Source of the DNA: Micavibrio_C sp964577255
GTDB lineage: Bacteria; Pseudomonadota; Alphaproteobacteria; Micavibrionales; Micavibrionaceae
DNA length: 54,074 nt
Direction of reading: 5' to 3'
Assembly (NCBI GenBank): GCA_964577255.1
Contig: CAZNYM010000008.1
Span: 1-54,074 of the forward strand
Shown: positions 1-8,912 of the stretch, one piece after another
Layout: every line of letters begins with the position of its first letter
Position numbering within the stretch: position 1 is the stretch's first letter
Made by a program: the position numbers and the translations under genes
The notes under the pieces: model-generated
Database searches by the model: none
The model's input: only the letters and a program-made list of their open reading frames with translations
What the model was told of the DNA's origin: nothing

Positions 1-450
1 GAAAACATAGAGACCCCACAGGATCGCGATGGCGAAAAGGAAATTGATCGCCGGCCCGGCGAACACGATGGCGGCGCGCTTACCCACGCTCTGGGCGTAA
101 AACGCCACCTTGCGCTCCTCGGCGCTGTGCGCCCGCACAGCCTTGCCATCCTCAATCACCTGGTCGCTGTGCCCGGCGCTGGCCGGATCGACGTCGCCGA
201 ACATCTTGACGTAGCCACCCAGCGGAATGATCGAAAAACGCCAGCGCGTGCCGTGACGGTCGGTGAAGCCGAAGATCTCCTTGCCAAAACCGATGGAAAA
301 AGAGTCGACTTTAACCCCGCATTTGCGCGCGACAATGTAGTGGCCCCATTCGTGCACGAACACGAGAATGCTGAGAACCAGAAGGAACGTCCCCCCGTAG
401 ACCCAGACGTTCTGGGCGGCCAACTGGAGGAAATCGGTGATCGAGCTCAT
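1..450 (-). CDS. rseP: RseP site-2 intramembrane metalloprotease, N-terminal part
   Basis: The first 150 codons of a minus-strand gene that runs off the left edge. The ATG is at 450-448. The first membrane segment carries HEWGH, the zinc-binding HExxH of site-2 proteases, around residues 32-36. The following PLGGYVKM stretch is the conserved membrane-reentrant segment after the active site. A second hydrophobic segment beginning FAGPAINF is cut by the window edge. RseP cleaves anti-sigma factors and leftover signal peptides in the inner membrane. It lies at the 3' end of the rpsB-to-cdsA run, its usual place in alphaproteobacteria, but dxr, normally between cdsA and rseP, is absent. The PDZ domains and the second catalytic motif lie outside the window. 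Confidence 0.93.
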   Translation of the reverse strand, partial: MSSITDFLQLAAQNVWVYGGTFLLVLSILVFVHEWGHYIVARKCGVKVDSFSIGFGKEIFGFTDRHGTRWRFSIIPLGGYVKMFGDVDPASAGHSDQVIEDGKAVRAHSAEERKVAFYAQSVGKRAAIVFAGPAINFLFAIAILWGLYVF

Positions 451-609
451 GAAAGGCGGTCCTTGGTTAGCGTTCGGCGCGGCTGGCGGCCCGTTAGATC
501 CACCAGTAATATAACATTCCCACGCCCGGCGCACAGTATGCGCGCGGCCGGGAAGAAGGATCAAGTCTATAAATCTGAAAAATGCCGCTTTTCAGGCCTT
601 TGCCCCGGA

Positions 610-1308
610 CTAGACGAAGACGAGGCTCAGCCCCAGGAAGACGGGCGCCGCCAACAGCAGGGAATCGATCCGGTCGAGAATGCCTCCGTGGCCGGGGATC
701 AGGGTGCCGGTATCTTTAAGCCCGGACCGGCGCTTGAAGAAGGAGATCAGGAGGTCGCCACCCTGCCCCACCGCGCCCAGAATGCACCCGGCGATGAACA
801 CGCCCCACCAGCCGTGCGCGGGCGCAAGCCCGATATTAGTCTCGATCCAGGGCTGCGCCCAGGCTCCTGCGTGCAGCAGGATGACCAGTGCCAGCCCGGC
901 GAAGAACACCGCACCGCCGAACCCGGCCCAGGTTTTGTTCGGACTAAGGCGCGGCGCCAGCTTCGCCCCGCCCACGGCCTTGCCGGTAAAATACGCGCCG
1001 ATGTCACTCGCCCAGATGCACAGAATGACCGAAAGCGCGAGCCACCCCCCCGCCTCGAACCCAAAGCGCGTGAAGATGTAACAGAAAGCAGCCAGTGCCA
1101 GATAAAACGCCCCAAACAGAAGCGTAATCACCGGCCGCGGCCCCTTCTGCGCCAAATTGTACCATTCATGAAAGGCCAGCACGACCACCAGGACGACCAG
1201 GCCCGCGAAGACATAGCCGCCCGCCAGGATCAGCGCGACCGTCAGCGGTGCCAGCACAAGACCCGAAAGGACCCGCAGTTTCAGACCGGAGAATTTTCCC
1301 GGCGGCAT
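610..1308 (-). CDS. cdsA: Phosphatidate cytidylyltransferase
   Basis: Makes CDP-diacylglycerol from phosphatidate and CTP in the inner membrane, the branch point to all phospholipids. The protein is about 232 residues with several hydrophobic helices. The C-terminal CdsA signature is intact: SFFKRRSGLKDTG followed by PGHGGILDRID. A TTG codon lies one codon upstream, but the ATG at 1308-1306 overlaps the uppS stop as TGATG, so I chose the ATG; coupling to uppS is likely. It is somewhat shorter at the N-terminus than E. coli CdsA, as is common in this class. The 159-base gap to rseP holds only a weak AT-rich hairpin and no gene. Confidence 0.95.
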   Translation of the reverse strand: MPPGKFSGLKLRVLSGLVLAPLTVALILAGGYVFAGLVVLVVVLAFHEWYNLAQKGPRPVITLLFGAFYLALAAFCYIFTRFGFEAGGWLALSVILCIWASDIGAYFTGKAVGGAKLAPRLSPNKTWAGFGGAVFFAGLALVILLHAGAWAQPWIETNIGLAPAHGWWGVFIAGCILGAVGQGGDLLISFFKRRSGLKDTGTLIPGHGGILDRIDSLLLAAPVFLGLSLVFV

Positions 1309-2054
1309 CAAGACTCGGCTCCGGGCGTGTGCGCCTTGAGTCCGCCGAAGCGCCGCTCGCGGCCGTTATATTCGGCGATCACGGCCTCGAGATCGGCCTT
1401 GCTGAAATCGGGCCACAGCGTGGGCACGAAAAAGAATTCTGCGTAGGCGCACTGCCATAGCAGGAAGTTGCTGATCCGCTGTTCGCCGCTGGTGCGGATC
1501 AGGATGTCGGGATCGGGCAGCCCTTCGGTCATCAGGAACGACGGTAAATATTCCTCGGCGTTCTCAAAGGAAGGCGCCAGCCCCTTCTCGGCGCAGGCCT
1601 GCGCCCAGCGGCTCGCGGCCTGCAGAACTTCCTGGCGCCCGCCGTAATTGAGGGCGATATTAAGAACGAGATCCTTGTTATTCTCGGTCAGGCGCTCGGC
1701 GTTACCGATCAGTTCGACTACTTCATGATCGAACATGGAACGGTCGCCCATGACCCGCAGACGCACGCCCGACTGGTGCAGCTCGGCCGTCTCGGCGCGC
1801 AGATACATACGCAGAAGACGCATAAGCTCGCTGATTTCCTCGGGCGGACGGCTCCAGTTCTCGGTTGAAAAGCCAAAGACCGTGAGCGCGCCAATCTCCA
1901 GCTCGGCGGCGGCACGCACCGTGCGCTTGAGCGCCTCGACGCCCTGGCGGTGCCCCATAGAACGCGGCAGGCCGCGGTTTTGTGCCCAGCGCCCGTTGCC
2001 ATCCATGATGATGGCTACATGCCGGGGAACATGGGAAGAAGAGGAAACAGACAT
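1308..2054 (-). CDS. uppS: Isoprenyl (undecaprenyl diphosphate) synthase
   Basis: Cis-prenyltransferase that extends farnesyl-PP to the C55 lipid carrier of peptidoglycan and O-antigen synthesis. Family hallmarks are present: HVAIIMDGNGRWA near the start with the catalytic Asp, GHRQG, FSTENW, and the C-terminal RTSGEQRISNF. An open frame continues 14 codons upstream, but starting at the ATG at 2054 gives 248 residues, the usual length, and places the conserved MDGNGRWA block where it is normally found. Its stop overlaps the cdsA ATG (TGATG). Confidence 0.96.
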   Translation of the reverse strand: MSVSSSSHVPRHVAIIMDGNGRWAQNRGLPRSMGHRQGVEALKRTVRAAAELEIGALTVFGFSTENWSRPPEEISELMRLLRMYLRAETAELHQSGVRLRVMGDRSMFDHEVVELIGNAERLTENNKDLVLNIALNYGGRQEVLQAASRWAQACAEKGLAPSFENAEEYLPSFLMTEGLPDPDILIRTSGEQRISNFLLWQCAYAEFFFVPTLWPDFSKADLEAVIAEYNGRERRFGGLKAHTPGAES

Positions 2055-2102
2055 ATACGGAACACAGGCCCCTGAAGATTGAATTACCAGCCGCAAAACC
2101 GC

Positions 2103-2657
2103 CTAAACGGTCATGATATCCTTTTCCTTGTCCTTCAGCATTGTGTCAATTTTCTGAATGACGGCGTCGGTGGCTTTCTGGATTTCATCACCGTGGCGCT
2201 TCTGGTCGTCTTCGGTGATGGCGCTGTCGGATTTGAGTTTCTTGAGCAGATCCATGCCGTCGCGGCGGATATTGCGCACTGACACGCGGGCCTGTTCGGC
2301 GTATTTGCCGGCCACTTTGGTTAATTCCTGGCGGCGCTCCTGGTTCAGCTCGGGGATCGGCACGCGGATCACCGCGCCCTCGCCGATCGGGTTCAGGCCC
2401 AGGCCCGCGTCACGGATGGATTTTTCCACCTGCTTGGCGACGCTGGCGTCCCAGACCTGCACACTCAGCATGCGCGGCTCGGGCACGCTGACGGTGGCGA
2501 CCTGGTTGAGGGGCATGCGGGTGCCGTAAACTTCGACGGAAACGGGTTCCAGCATGCTGCTGGAAGCCCGGCCGGTGCGCAGGCCCGCGAATTCATCCTT
2601 GAGGACGTTCACGGCTCCTTCCATGCGCTGCTTGAGATCGTTGAGATTGAATGACAT
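2103..2657 (-). CDS. frr: Ribosome recycling factor
   Basis: RRF of 184 residues, the family length (about 185). Together with EF-G it splits the post-termination ribosome. Visible hallmarks are the N-terminal LRTGRAS motif, the RVPIPELNQERRQEL hinge segment, and the C-terminal helix ending in IQKIDTMLKDKEKDIMTV. It follows pyrH by 12 bases, the near-universal pyrH-frr pairing, and lies 48 bases before uppS. Confidence 0.97.
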   Translation of the reverse strand: MSFNLNDLKQRMEGAVNVLKDEFAGLRTGRASSSMLEPVSVEVYGTRMPLNQVATVSVPEPRMLSVQVWDASVAKQVEKSIRDAGLGLNPIGEGAVIRVPIPELNQERRQELTKVAGKYAEQARVSVRNIRRDGMDLLKKLKSDSAITEDDQKRHGDEIQKATDAVIQKIDTMLKDKEKDIMTV

Positions 2658-2669
2658 GACGGCGCCCCC

Positions 2670-3428
2670 TCACTGATTGGCAACGACGGTGCATTTGCTT
2701 TGCCCGCGCAGCACTTTGGCGATGTTGCCGGGCTGGCGGATCGAAAACACGACGATGGGAATGCTGTTTTCACGCGCGAGCGAGATGGCGGTCGCATCCA
2801 TGATCTTAAGGTCCTTGGTCAGGACGTCCATGTAGGTCAGCTTCTCGAAATGCTTGGCGGCGGGATCTTTCATCGGGTCGGCGGTGTAGATGCCGTCGAC
2901 CTTGGTGCCCTTCATGAAGGCGTCGCAATCCATCTCCGATGCGCGCAACGCGGCGGCGGTGTCGGAGGTGAAATATGGGTTGCCGGTACCGGCGGCAAAA
3001 ATCACCACCCGTCCCTTTTCCATGTGGCGGATGGCGCGGCGGCGGATATAGGGCTCGCAGATCGAATCCATCCGGATGGCGGATTGCACCCGGGTGGGAA
3101 CGTCCAGGGCCTCGAGCGCGTTCTGCAGCGCCAGCGCGTTGATGACGATGCCGAGCATGCCCATGTAATCGGCGGTAGTGCGGTCCATACCCTGGGACGC
3201 GCCCGAGACGCCGCGGAAGATGTTCCCGGCCCCCAGCACGACGCAGACCTGAACCCCCATGCCGATCACTTCCTTGATGTCCTCGGCTACGCGCTTGACC
3301 GTCGCCGGATCGAGGCCGAATTCGCGCTCGCCCATCAGCACTTCGCCGGACATTTTAAGAAGAACGCGTTTGAAGCGGGGTGCGGGCTGCGCCATATCCT
3401 GGTCTTTCCTTGCGGTAGCGGTTTTCAT
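2670..3428 (-). CDS. pyrH: UMP kinase
   Basis: Phosphorylates UMP to UDP in pyrimidine nucleotide synthesis; a member of the amino-acid-kinase fold family. Conserved blocks are RVLLKMSGEVLMG (phosphate loop), VVLGAGNIFRG, the TADYMGMLG segment, and the GTGNPYFTSDTAAALRA uridylate-binding stretch. Two starts are possible: the ATG at 3428, preceded by AAGGA ten bases upstream, and the ATG at 3395, which begins MAQPAPRFKR and also has AAGGA nine bases upstream. The shorter form (241 residues) is closer to the family length. An intrinsic terminator lies between tsf and this gene, so it may have its own promoter or depend on read-through. Confidence 0.95.
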   Translation of the reverse strand: MKTATARKDQDMAQPAPRFKRVLLKMSGEVLMGEREFGLDPATVKRVAEDIKEVIGMGVQVCVVLGAGNIFRGVSGASQGMDRTTADYMGMLGIVINALALQNALEALDVPTRVQSAIRMDSICEPYIRRRAIRHMEKGRVVIFAAGTGNPYFTSDTAAALRASEMDCDAFMKGTKVDGIYTADPMKDPAAKHFEKLTYMDVLTKDLKIMDATAISLARENSIPIVVFSIRQPGNIAKVLRGQSKCTVVANQ

Positions 3429-3459
3429 GCTCTTGATGTCCTTCGATCCGAAACGTACT

Positions 3460-3498
3460 CATAAAACAGCAGCCGCCTTGCAAAAGCAACGCGGCTGC
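3460..3498 (-). terminator. Intrinsic terminator or attenuator between tsf and pyrH
   Basis: Read on the minus strand, eight perfect pairs (GCAGCCGC with GCGGCTGC, 3498-3491 and 3476-3469) extend past one mismatch into four more (TTGC/GCAA) around a TTTT loop. TGTTTTATG follows. The stem is strong; the T-tract is short. It lies 27 bases after the tsf stop, where rpsB-tsf transcripts end in several bacteria. Confidence 0.75.
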
Positions 3499-3524
3499 CA
3501 TGAAACGGGGCGGTTATCCGAAAA

Positions 3525-4445
3525 TCAGCCGTTCACGACCGCCGCCACTTCCGCAGCGAAGTCTTTTTCTTCCTTCTCAATGCCTTCGCCCAGCTGGAAG
3601 CGGGCATAGGCTTTGAGGGTCACCGGCGCACCGGCGTCTTTGGCAGCTTTTTCGATAACTTTTGAGATTTTACTTTCACCATCCATTACAAAAGTCTGTT
3701 CCAGAAGGCAAATTTCTTCATAGAACTTACGCATCCGACCCTCGAGCATCTTCTCGATAATCTCGGGCGGCTTGCCGCTGGCTGCCGCCTGCTCGCGCAG
3801 GATGCTCTTTTCACGCTCGATGGCTTCGGGCGCGACCGATTTCACGTCCAGGAACTGCGGATTGGCGGCGGCGACGTGCATCGCCAGCTGCTTACCCAGC
3901 TCCTGCAGCTTGTCGGCCTTGCCGGCGGATTCAAGCGCGACCAGCACGCCGATCTTGCCCAGGCCCGGGGACAAAGCATTATGAATATAACCGACGACGA
4001 CGCCCTGCCCGACTTCAAGCCGGAACATGCGGCGCAGGCTCATGTTCTCGCCGACGGTGGCGATCAGGCCGGTCAGGCTGTCCTGCACCGACTTGCCGTT
4101 GCCGAACGGCGCGGACGCGAGGGCGGCAACGTCATTGACGCCAAGCGCCAGCTCGCCCGCCTTCCTGACGAAGGCCTGGAACTGATCGTTGCGGGCGACG
4201 AAGTCGGTTTCGGCATTCACCTCGACCACGGCGCCTTTTTTATCGGCGAGCGCTACGGTCACCAGACCTTCGGCGGCCGTGCGGCCCGATTTCTTGGCGG
4301 CGGTGGCCAGGCCCTTCTTGCGCAGCCAGTCCACGGCGGCTTCCATGTCGCCGTTGTTTTCGGTCAGCGCCTTTTTGGCGTCCATCATGCCGGCGCCGGT
4401 TTTCTCGCGCAGATCCTTGACCATCGAAGCTGTAATCTCAGCCAT
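3525..4445 (-). CDS. tsf: Translation elongation factor Ts
   Basis: Nucleotide exchange factor for EF-Tu, 306 residues, a typical length. The N-terminal UBA-like domain reads MVKDLREKTGAGMMDAKKAL. The EF-Tu contact motif TDFVARN lies near residues 80-86. The core contains the usual HVAAANPQFL segment. It follows rpsB by 31 bases in the universal rpsB-tsf pair and is followed by a hairpin terminator. Confidence 0.98.
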   Translation of the reverse strand: MAEITASMVKDLREKTGAGMMDAKKALTENNGDMEAAVDWLRKKGLATAAKKSGRTAAEGLVTVALADKKGAVVEVNAETDFVARNDQFQAFVRKAGELALGVNDVAALASAPFGNGKSVQDSLTGLIATVGENMSLRRMFRLEVGQGVVVGYIHNALSPGLGKIGVLVALESAGKADKLQELGKQLAMHVAAANPQFLDVKSVAPEAIEREKSILREQAAASGKPPEIIEKMLEGRMRKFYEEICLLEQTFVMDGESKISKVIEKAAKDAGAPVTLKAYARFQLGEGIEKEEKDFAAEVAAVVNG

Positions 4446-4476
4446 GGGGTATTCCTTTCCTTACAGAAGTAAAAAC

Positions 4477-5283
4477 TTAACCGGCCGTCGCCTGTTTTTT
4501 GACGTCGGTACTCTCGGCGCCCTTGCCGGCTTTGACGACCGGCAGCGGCGCAACCGCCGCCGTCTTGTCGGCGCCCGATTTGGTCAGCTCCGCCTGCAGG
4601 CCGTTCAGCACCGCCTGGGAGAACAGATCGCAGTAGAGCTCGATGGCGCGCAGGGCGTCATCATTGCCGGGGAACGGGTAAGAGATGCCCGCCGGATCGC
4701 AGTTGGAATCAAGCACGGCGAACACGGGAATGCCCAGCGTGTTGGCTTCCTGCACCGCGATTTTTTCCTTGTTGGTGTCGATGATGAAGATCGCGTCCGG
4801 ACGGCCGCCCATCTCCTTGATCCCGCCGATCGACTTCTCGAGCTTCTCGCGCTCGCGGGTCAGCATCAGGCTTTCTTTCTTGGTGTAGCTCTTGGAGCTT
4901 TCGCCGCCCAGGATGCTTTCCAGCTCGCGCAGGCGGTTAATCGAGATCGAGATCGTCTTCCAGTTGGTCAGCATGCCGCCGAGCCAGCGGTGGTTGACGT
5001 AGTACTGGCCGCATTTGCGGGCGGCTTCGGCGACTTTCTCCTGCGCCGGGCGCTTGGTGCCGACGAACAGCACGCGACCGCCGTTGGCGACGATGTCGCG
5101 CATGGCCTTGAGGGCGCGGTCGAGCGACGGCACGGTCTGCTGCAGGTCGAGGATGTGCACGCCATTACGGACACCGAAGATGTAGGGTTTCATCTTGGGG
5201 TTCCAGCGGCGGGTGTGGTGGCCGAAATGGACACCGGCCTCGAGCAGCTGGCGCATGGTGAATTCAGGGGCAGGCGTAGTCAT
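4477..5283 (-). CDS. rpsB: 30S ribosomal protein S2
   Basis: Small-subunit protein of 268 residues. Signatures are LLEAGVHFGHHTRRWNPKM near the N-terminus, VLFVGTKRPAQ in the middle, and NHRWLGGMLTNWKTI. The C-terminal 30 residues are a variable Lys/Ala-rich tail. AAGGAG sits upstream of the ATG at 5283. The roughly 120-base leader between a candidate promoter and the ATG contains two hairpins and may be the site of S2 autoregulation. Confidence 0.98.
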   Translation of the reverse strand: MTTPAPEFTMRQLLEAGVHFGHHTRRWNPKMKPYIFGVRNGVHILDLQQTVPSLDRALKAMRDIVANGGRVLFVGTKRPAQEKVAEAARKCGQYYVNHRWLGGMLTNWKTISISINRLRELESILGGESSKSYTKKESLMLTREREKLEKSIGGIKEMGGRPDAIFIIDTNKEKIAVQEANTLGIPVFAVLDSNCDPAGISYPFPGNDDALRAIELYCDLFSQAVLNGLQAELTKSGADKTAAVAPLPVVKAGKGAESTDVKKQATAG

Positions 5284-5343
5284 GGCTTGGAACTCCTTTT
5301 CCGGTTAAGCCTCTGCGGAACAATGCTTTTTACGGCACCGGAG

Positions 5344-5398
5344 GGGGCGGTTGGGCCCCGTTTTCCGCATGTGAATTTCCGGCGGGATACCCTCCGGA
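5344..5398 (-). promoter_or_regulatory. Structured 5' leader of rpsB
   Basis: Two hairpins lie in the rpsB leader. One at 5398-5378 pairs TCCGG with CCGGA and GGG with CCC inside it. The other at 5359-5344 pairs GGGGC with GCCCC around a six-base loop. Neither is followed by a T-tract, so they do not look like terminators. S2 is known to repress its own mRNA in other bacteria; that this leader does so is inference. Confidence 0.4.
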
Positions 5399-5405
5399 TG
5401 GCGTG

Positions 5406-5434
5406 GTTCTACAGGGGAAACCCGCGGAATTCAA
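5406..5434 (-). promoter_or_regulatory. Candidate sigma-70 promoter for rpsB-tsf
   Basis: On the minus strand TTGAAT (5434-5429) and TAGAAC (5411-5406) are separated by 17 bases, each matching four of six consensus positions. The site lies just after the dnaE stop and about 120 bases before the rpsB ATG. Judged by eye only. Confidence 0.4.
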
Positions 5435-5441
5435 GCTTTTT

Positions 5442-8400
5442 CTAGAGATCGAGAATGCTCTCCACCCCGCCCGCGCGCAGGAGCGCGTTGCGGGCGCTGG
5501 CGGAAAAATTCCACCGCCCCGGCAGGCGGATCTCTGCGTCGAGATCGTCCGAATATTTCACATAAACCTTAATCTCCGCCTTGCCCTCCCCCTCGACCTT
5601 CAGAAGCTCACGCAGCTGCCCCACAGGCTTCGAGTCGGAAAGATGGATATGGATTTCCTTGACCGTGCGCGCCAGCGTGGCCTCGAGCGGCTTGATGTCC
5701 TGCACGGTCTTGCGGATCTGGTCGTCGCGCTGCTCGGCGATGACCTTGAGCAGCAGCATCTGCCCCTCCTCGAGCAGGTCGCGGGCACGGCTGAGCGCTT
5801 CCGAGAACACCGTGACCTCGTAAACGCCCGTAGTGTCGGACATATGCAGGAAGGCGAATTTGTTGCCGCTTTTCTGCGACACCTTGATCTGCTTCTTCAG
5901 CAGCACGCCCGCCATGTCGACGAGCGCGCTGCCCTGGCTCGCGAGCATATTTTCAAGGCCGGCCGCGGGCACGACCCCCATTCTTTCAAGCTGCGCCGCT
6001 TTCGAGTCGAGCGGATGGGCGGAAAGATAAAAACCGATCGCCTCGAACTCATGCGCCAGCTTGTCGAGCGGATCCCATTCCGGAATGGCGGGCAGGTCGG
6101 GCATCAGGCTGCCGCCCTCGGCCGGGCCGCCGAACAGGCTGCTTTGCCCCGACTCGCGCTCTTCGCGCAATGACTGCGCATGACGCAGGATCGTTTCCGC
6201 CGCCTCCGCCACCTGCGCGCGCTTAACATTGAGCGTATCGAAGGCGCCCGCCGCCGCCAGCTGCTCGATCTGGCGCTTGTTCATGGTAGCGGGATCGATG
6301 CGGTTGGCGAAATCGGCGACGGATTGGAAGGCCCCCTTCCGCCCGCGTTCTTCGACCAGCGCGATCATCGCCTGCAGCCCGATGCCCTTGAGCGCCGCCA
6401 GAGCATAACGCACCCCCCCATCCTCGACGCTGAATTCGGGCATGGATTTATTGATGTCAGGCAAATGCAAAGATACGCCGAGATTGGTAAGTTCCTGTCG
6501 GAAAATGGCCAGCTTGTCGGTATTACCCATGTCGAGCGTCATCGATGCGGCCATGAACTGCACCGGGTAATTGGCCTTCAGCCACGCCGTCCAGTAAGAA
6601 ATGATGGCATAGGCGGCGGCGTGCGATTTGTTGAAGCCGTAACCAGCGAATTTGTCGATCTGGTCGAAGATGCTGCCGGCCTGGGATTCGGAAATGCCGC
6701 TGTGCTGCATCGCGCCCTTGATGAACTGGTCACGCTGGGCGTCCATTTCGCTCTGAATCTTCTTGCCCATGGCCCGGCGCAGCAGGTCGGCGCCGCCGAG
6801 CGTATACCCTGAGAGCGCCTGCGCCGCCTGCATCACCTGTTCCTGATAAATCAAAATGCCGTAGGTTTCCTCGAGATAGGGCTTGAGGCGCGGGTGCATG
6901 TAATCGGGCGCAGTTTTGCCTTCCTTGATCTCGATGTAGCGCGGAATATTCTCCATCGGCCCGGGGCGGTACAGCGCCACCAGGGCGATGATGTCCTCGA
7001 GCCGGTTGGGCTTCATGCTCATGAGCGTGGCGCGCATGCCGGCGCTTTCCACCTGGAACACGCCTACCACCTGGCCCTCGGACAGCATGCGGTAAGCCTT
7101 TTCGTCGTCGAGCGGCACCTTGAGGATGTCGACATCCACCCCGGCCGACTCCTTGATAAGCTCGACCGTTTTTTGAATTACGGTCATGGTCTTGAGGCCC
7201 AGGAAATCGAATTTCAGCAAGCCCGCCTGCTCGATATATTTCATGCTGAACTGCGTCACCGCCATGTCGGAGGATGGATCGCGGTAAAGCGGCAGCAATT
7301 CCTGCAGCGGCTTGCCGCTGATGACCACGCCCGCCGCGTGGGTGGAGGCGTGGCGGTAAAGTCCTTCGAGCTGCAGCGCGATGTCGATCAGCTTGCGCGT
7401 GGTTTCGTCCTTGTCGCGCTCGGCCCGCAGGTCGGCGTCCTGTGCCAGCGCTTCCTCGAGCGTGATGGGACTGGCCGGATTGTTGGGGATCATTTTGGCG
7501 ATGCGGTCCACCTGGCCGTAAGGCATCTGCAGCACCCGCCCGACATCGCGCACCACGGCGCGGGCCTTGAGCTGGCCGAAGGTGATGATCTGCGCCACCC
7601 GGTCGTGGCCGTAGCGTTCGCGCACGTAATTGATCACCTCGTCGCGCCGGTCCTGGCAGAAATCGACGTCGAAATCAGGCAGCGACACCCGCTCGGGATT
7701 GAGAAAACGCTCGAACAGCAGGTTGAACTTCAGCGGGTCGAGGTCGGTGATGCGCAGCGCCCAGGCAGCGACCGATCCCGCTCCCGAACCCCGCCCCGGT
7801 CCTACAGGAATGTTATGGTCCTTGGCCCAGCGGATAAAATCGGACACGATCAGAAAGTAGCCGGAAAATCCCATTTTGATGATGATGCCAAGCTCGAATT
7901 CCAGCCGGTCGAGATAAGGCTTGGCCGCCGCTTCCCGGGCCGCCTTATCCATGCCCTCCGTGAATACGAAATTCTCAAGCCGCCATTTGATGCCGTCCTC
8001 AACCTGGAATTTCATTTCGTCGATCTCGTTACGGCCGCTTTCAGCCTTGAAGGGCGGCAAGATCGGATCGATCGGCTTCAAAAGGAAGCCGCAGCGCCGG
8101 GCGATAACGGCCGTGTTTGCGACCGCCTCGGGCAGATCAGCGAACAGTTCCCGCATTTCCGCGTCAGACTTAAAATAATGCTCGGGCGTCACCTTGCGCC
8201 GGTCGTCCTCGGTGACGTAACGTCCCTCGGCGATACAAAGCAGCGCGTCGTGGGCTTCATAAAATTCCGGCGCCGCGAAATAGCAATCGTTGGTGGCGAC
8301 CAGCGGGACATCGTGCTTGTAAGCCAGGTCGATCAGCGCCTCTTCCACCCGCTCCTCGTCGGCCCAGCCTTCATGGCGCTGGATCTCGACATAAAGCGAC

Positions 8401-8882
8401 CGCGGAAAAGCTTTCTTGAGCGCCTTGAGGAAATCGGCCGCAGTCTTGGGCTGGTTGCGCAACAGATATTGTGACAACGGCCCCCTGATCCCTCCCGTGA
8501 GGACGATCAGCCCTTCGGCGTGCGCCGTCAGTTTTTCAAGCGTGACATGCGGCAGCAGCTGCGGATCGGTATCGAGAAAAGAATGACTGACCAGCCGGCA
8601 GAGGTTGCGGTAACCCTGTTCGCTACGCGCCAGCAGCACAAGCTCGTGATTTTCAAGGCCCAGACGCACCTGGCAGCCGATGATGGGCTGCACTCCCGCC
8701 TTGGCCGCTTCCATAGCGAATTCCAGTGCGCCGAACAGGTTGCCGGTGTCGGTGATGGCGACGGCGGGCATGTCCTGCGCCACACAGGTCTTGATCAAGT
8801 CTTTGACCTTGATGGCGCCTTCCGCCAGCGAATAGGCAGAATGCACATGCAGATGGACAAAAGGCGCAGAAGCGGCGGGCAT
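5442..8882 (-). CDS. dnaE: DNA polymerase III alpha subunit
   Basis: Replicative polymerase of 1146 residues, the DnaE1 length. The N-terminal PHP domain opens with FVHLHVHSAYSLAEGAIK. The palm shows GPGRGSGAGSVAAWAL and, near residue 400, PDFDVDFCQDRR with two catalytic aspartates. The finger region follows (HASTHAAGVVIS, YRPGPMENIPRYIE, GILIYQEQVMQ). Then come the helix-hairpin-helix region and an OB-fold segment near the C-terminus. No mutagenic DnaE2 features are obvious. It lies between lolD and rpsB, the usual alphaproteobacterial order, 30 bases after lolD. Confidence 0.98.
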   Translation of the reverse strand: MPAASAPFVHLHVHSAYSLAEGAIKVKDLIKTCVAQDMPAVAITDTGNLFGALEFAMEAAKAGVQPIIGCQVRLGLENHELVLLARSEQGYRNLCRLVSHSFLDTDPQLLPHVTLEKLTAHAEGLIVLTGGIRGPLSQYLLRNQPKTAADFLKALKKAFPRSLYVEIQRHEGWADEERVEEALIDLAYKHDVPLVATNDCYFAAPEFYEAHDALLCIAEGRYVTEDDRRKVTPEHYFKSDAEMRELFADLPEAVANTAVIARRCGFLLKPIDPILPPFKAESGRNEIDEMKFQVEDGIKWRLENFVFTEGMDKAAREAAAKPYLDRLEFELGIIIKMGFSGYFLIVSDFIRWAKDHNIPVGPGRGSGAGSVAAWALRITDLDPLKFNLLFERFLNPERVSLPDFDVDFCQDRRDEVINYVRERYGHDRVAQIITFGQLKARAVVRDVGRVLQMPYGQVDRIAKMIPNNPASPITLEEALAQDADLRAERDKDETTRKLIDIALQLEGLYRHASTHAAGVVISGKPLQELLPLYRDPSSDMAVTQFSMKYIEQAGLLKFDFLGLKTMTVIQKTVELIKESAGVDVDILKVPLDDEKAYRMLSEGQVVGVFQVESAGMRATLMSMKPNRLEDIIALVALYRPGPMENIPRYIEIKEGKTAPDYMHPRLKPYLEETYGILIYQEQVMQAAQALSGYTLGGADLLRRAMGKKIQSEMDAQRDQFIKGAMQHSGISESQAGSIFDQIDKFAGYGFNKSHAAAYAIISYWTAWLKANYPVQFMAASMTLDMGNTDKLAIFRQELTNLGVSLHLPDINKSMPEFSVEDGGVRYALAALKGIGLQAMIALVEERGRKGAFQSVADFANRIDPATMNKRQIEQLAAAGAFDTLNVKRAQVAEAAETILRHAQSLREERESGQSSLFGGPAEGGSLMPDLPAIPEWDPLDKLAHEFEAIGFYLSAHPLDSKAAQLERMGVVPAAGLENMLASQGSALVDMAGVLLKKQIKVSQKSGNKFAFLHMSDTTGVYEVTVFSEALSRARDLLEEGQMLLLKVIAEQRDDQIRKTVQDIKPLEATLARTVKEIHIHLSDSKPVGQLRELLKVEGEGKAEIKVYVKYSDDLDAEIRLPGRWNFSASARNALLRAGGVESILDL

Positions 8883-8912
8883 GGGCCCATATTAGAGGTT
8901 TGGCCGCTGAAA

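Noticed and set aside
540..600. Hairpin CTGAAAA/TTTTCAG between cdsA and rseP as a terminator
   Set aside because: The stem is AT-rich and lacks a proper T-tract in either direction; too weak to call.
127..1446. Long open frame on the plus strand across rseP and cdsA
   Set aside because: It is antisense to clear RseP and CdsA sequences, is rich in Arg, Gly, Pro and Asp as expected for shadow frames in GC-rich DNA, and has no recognisable domain.
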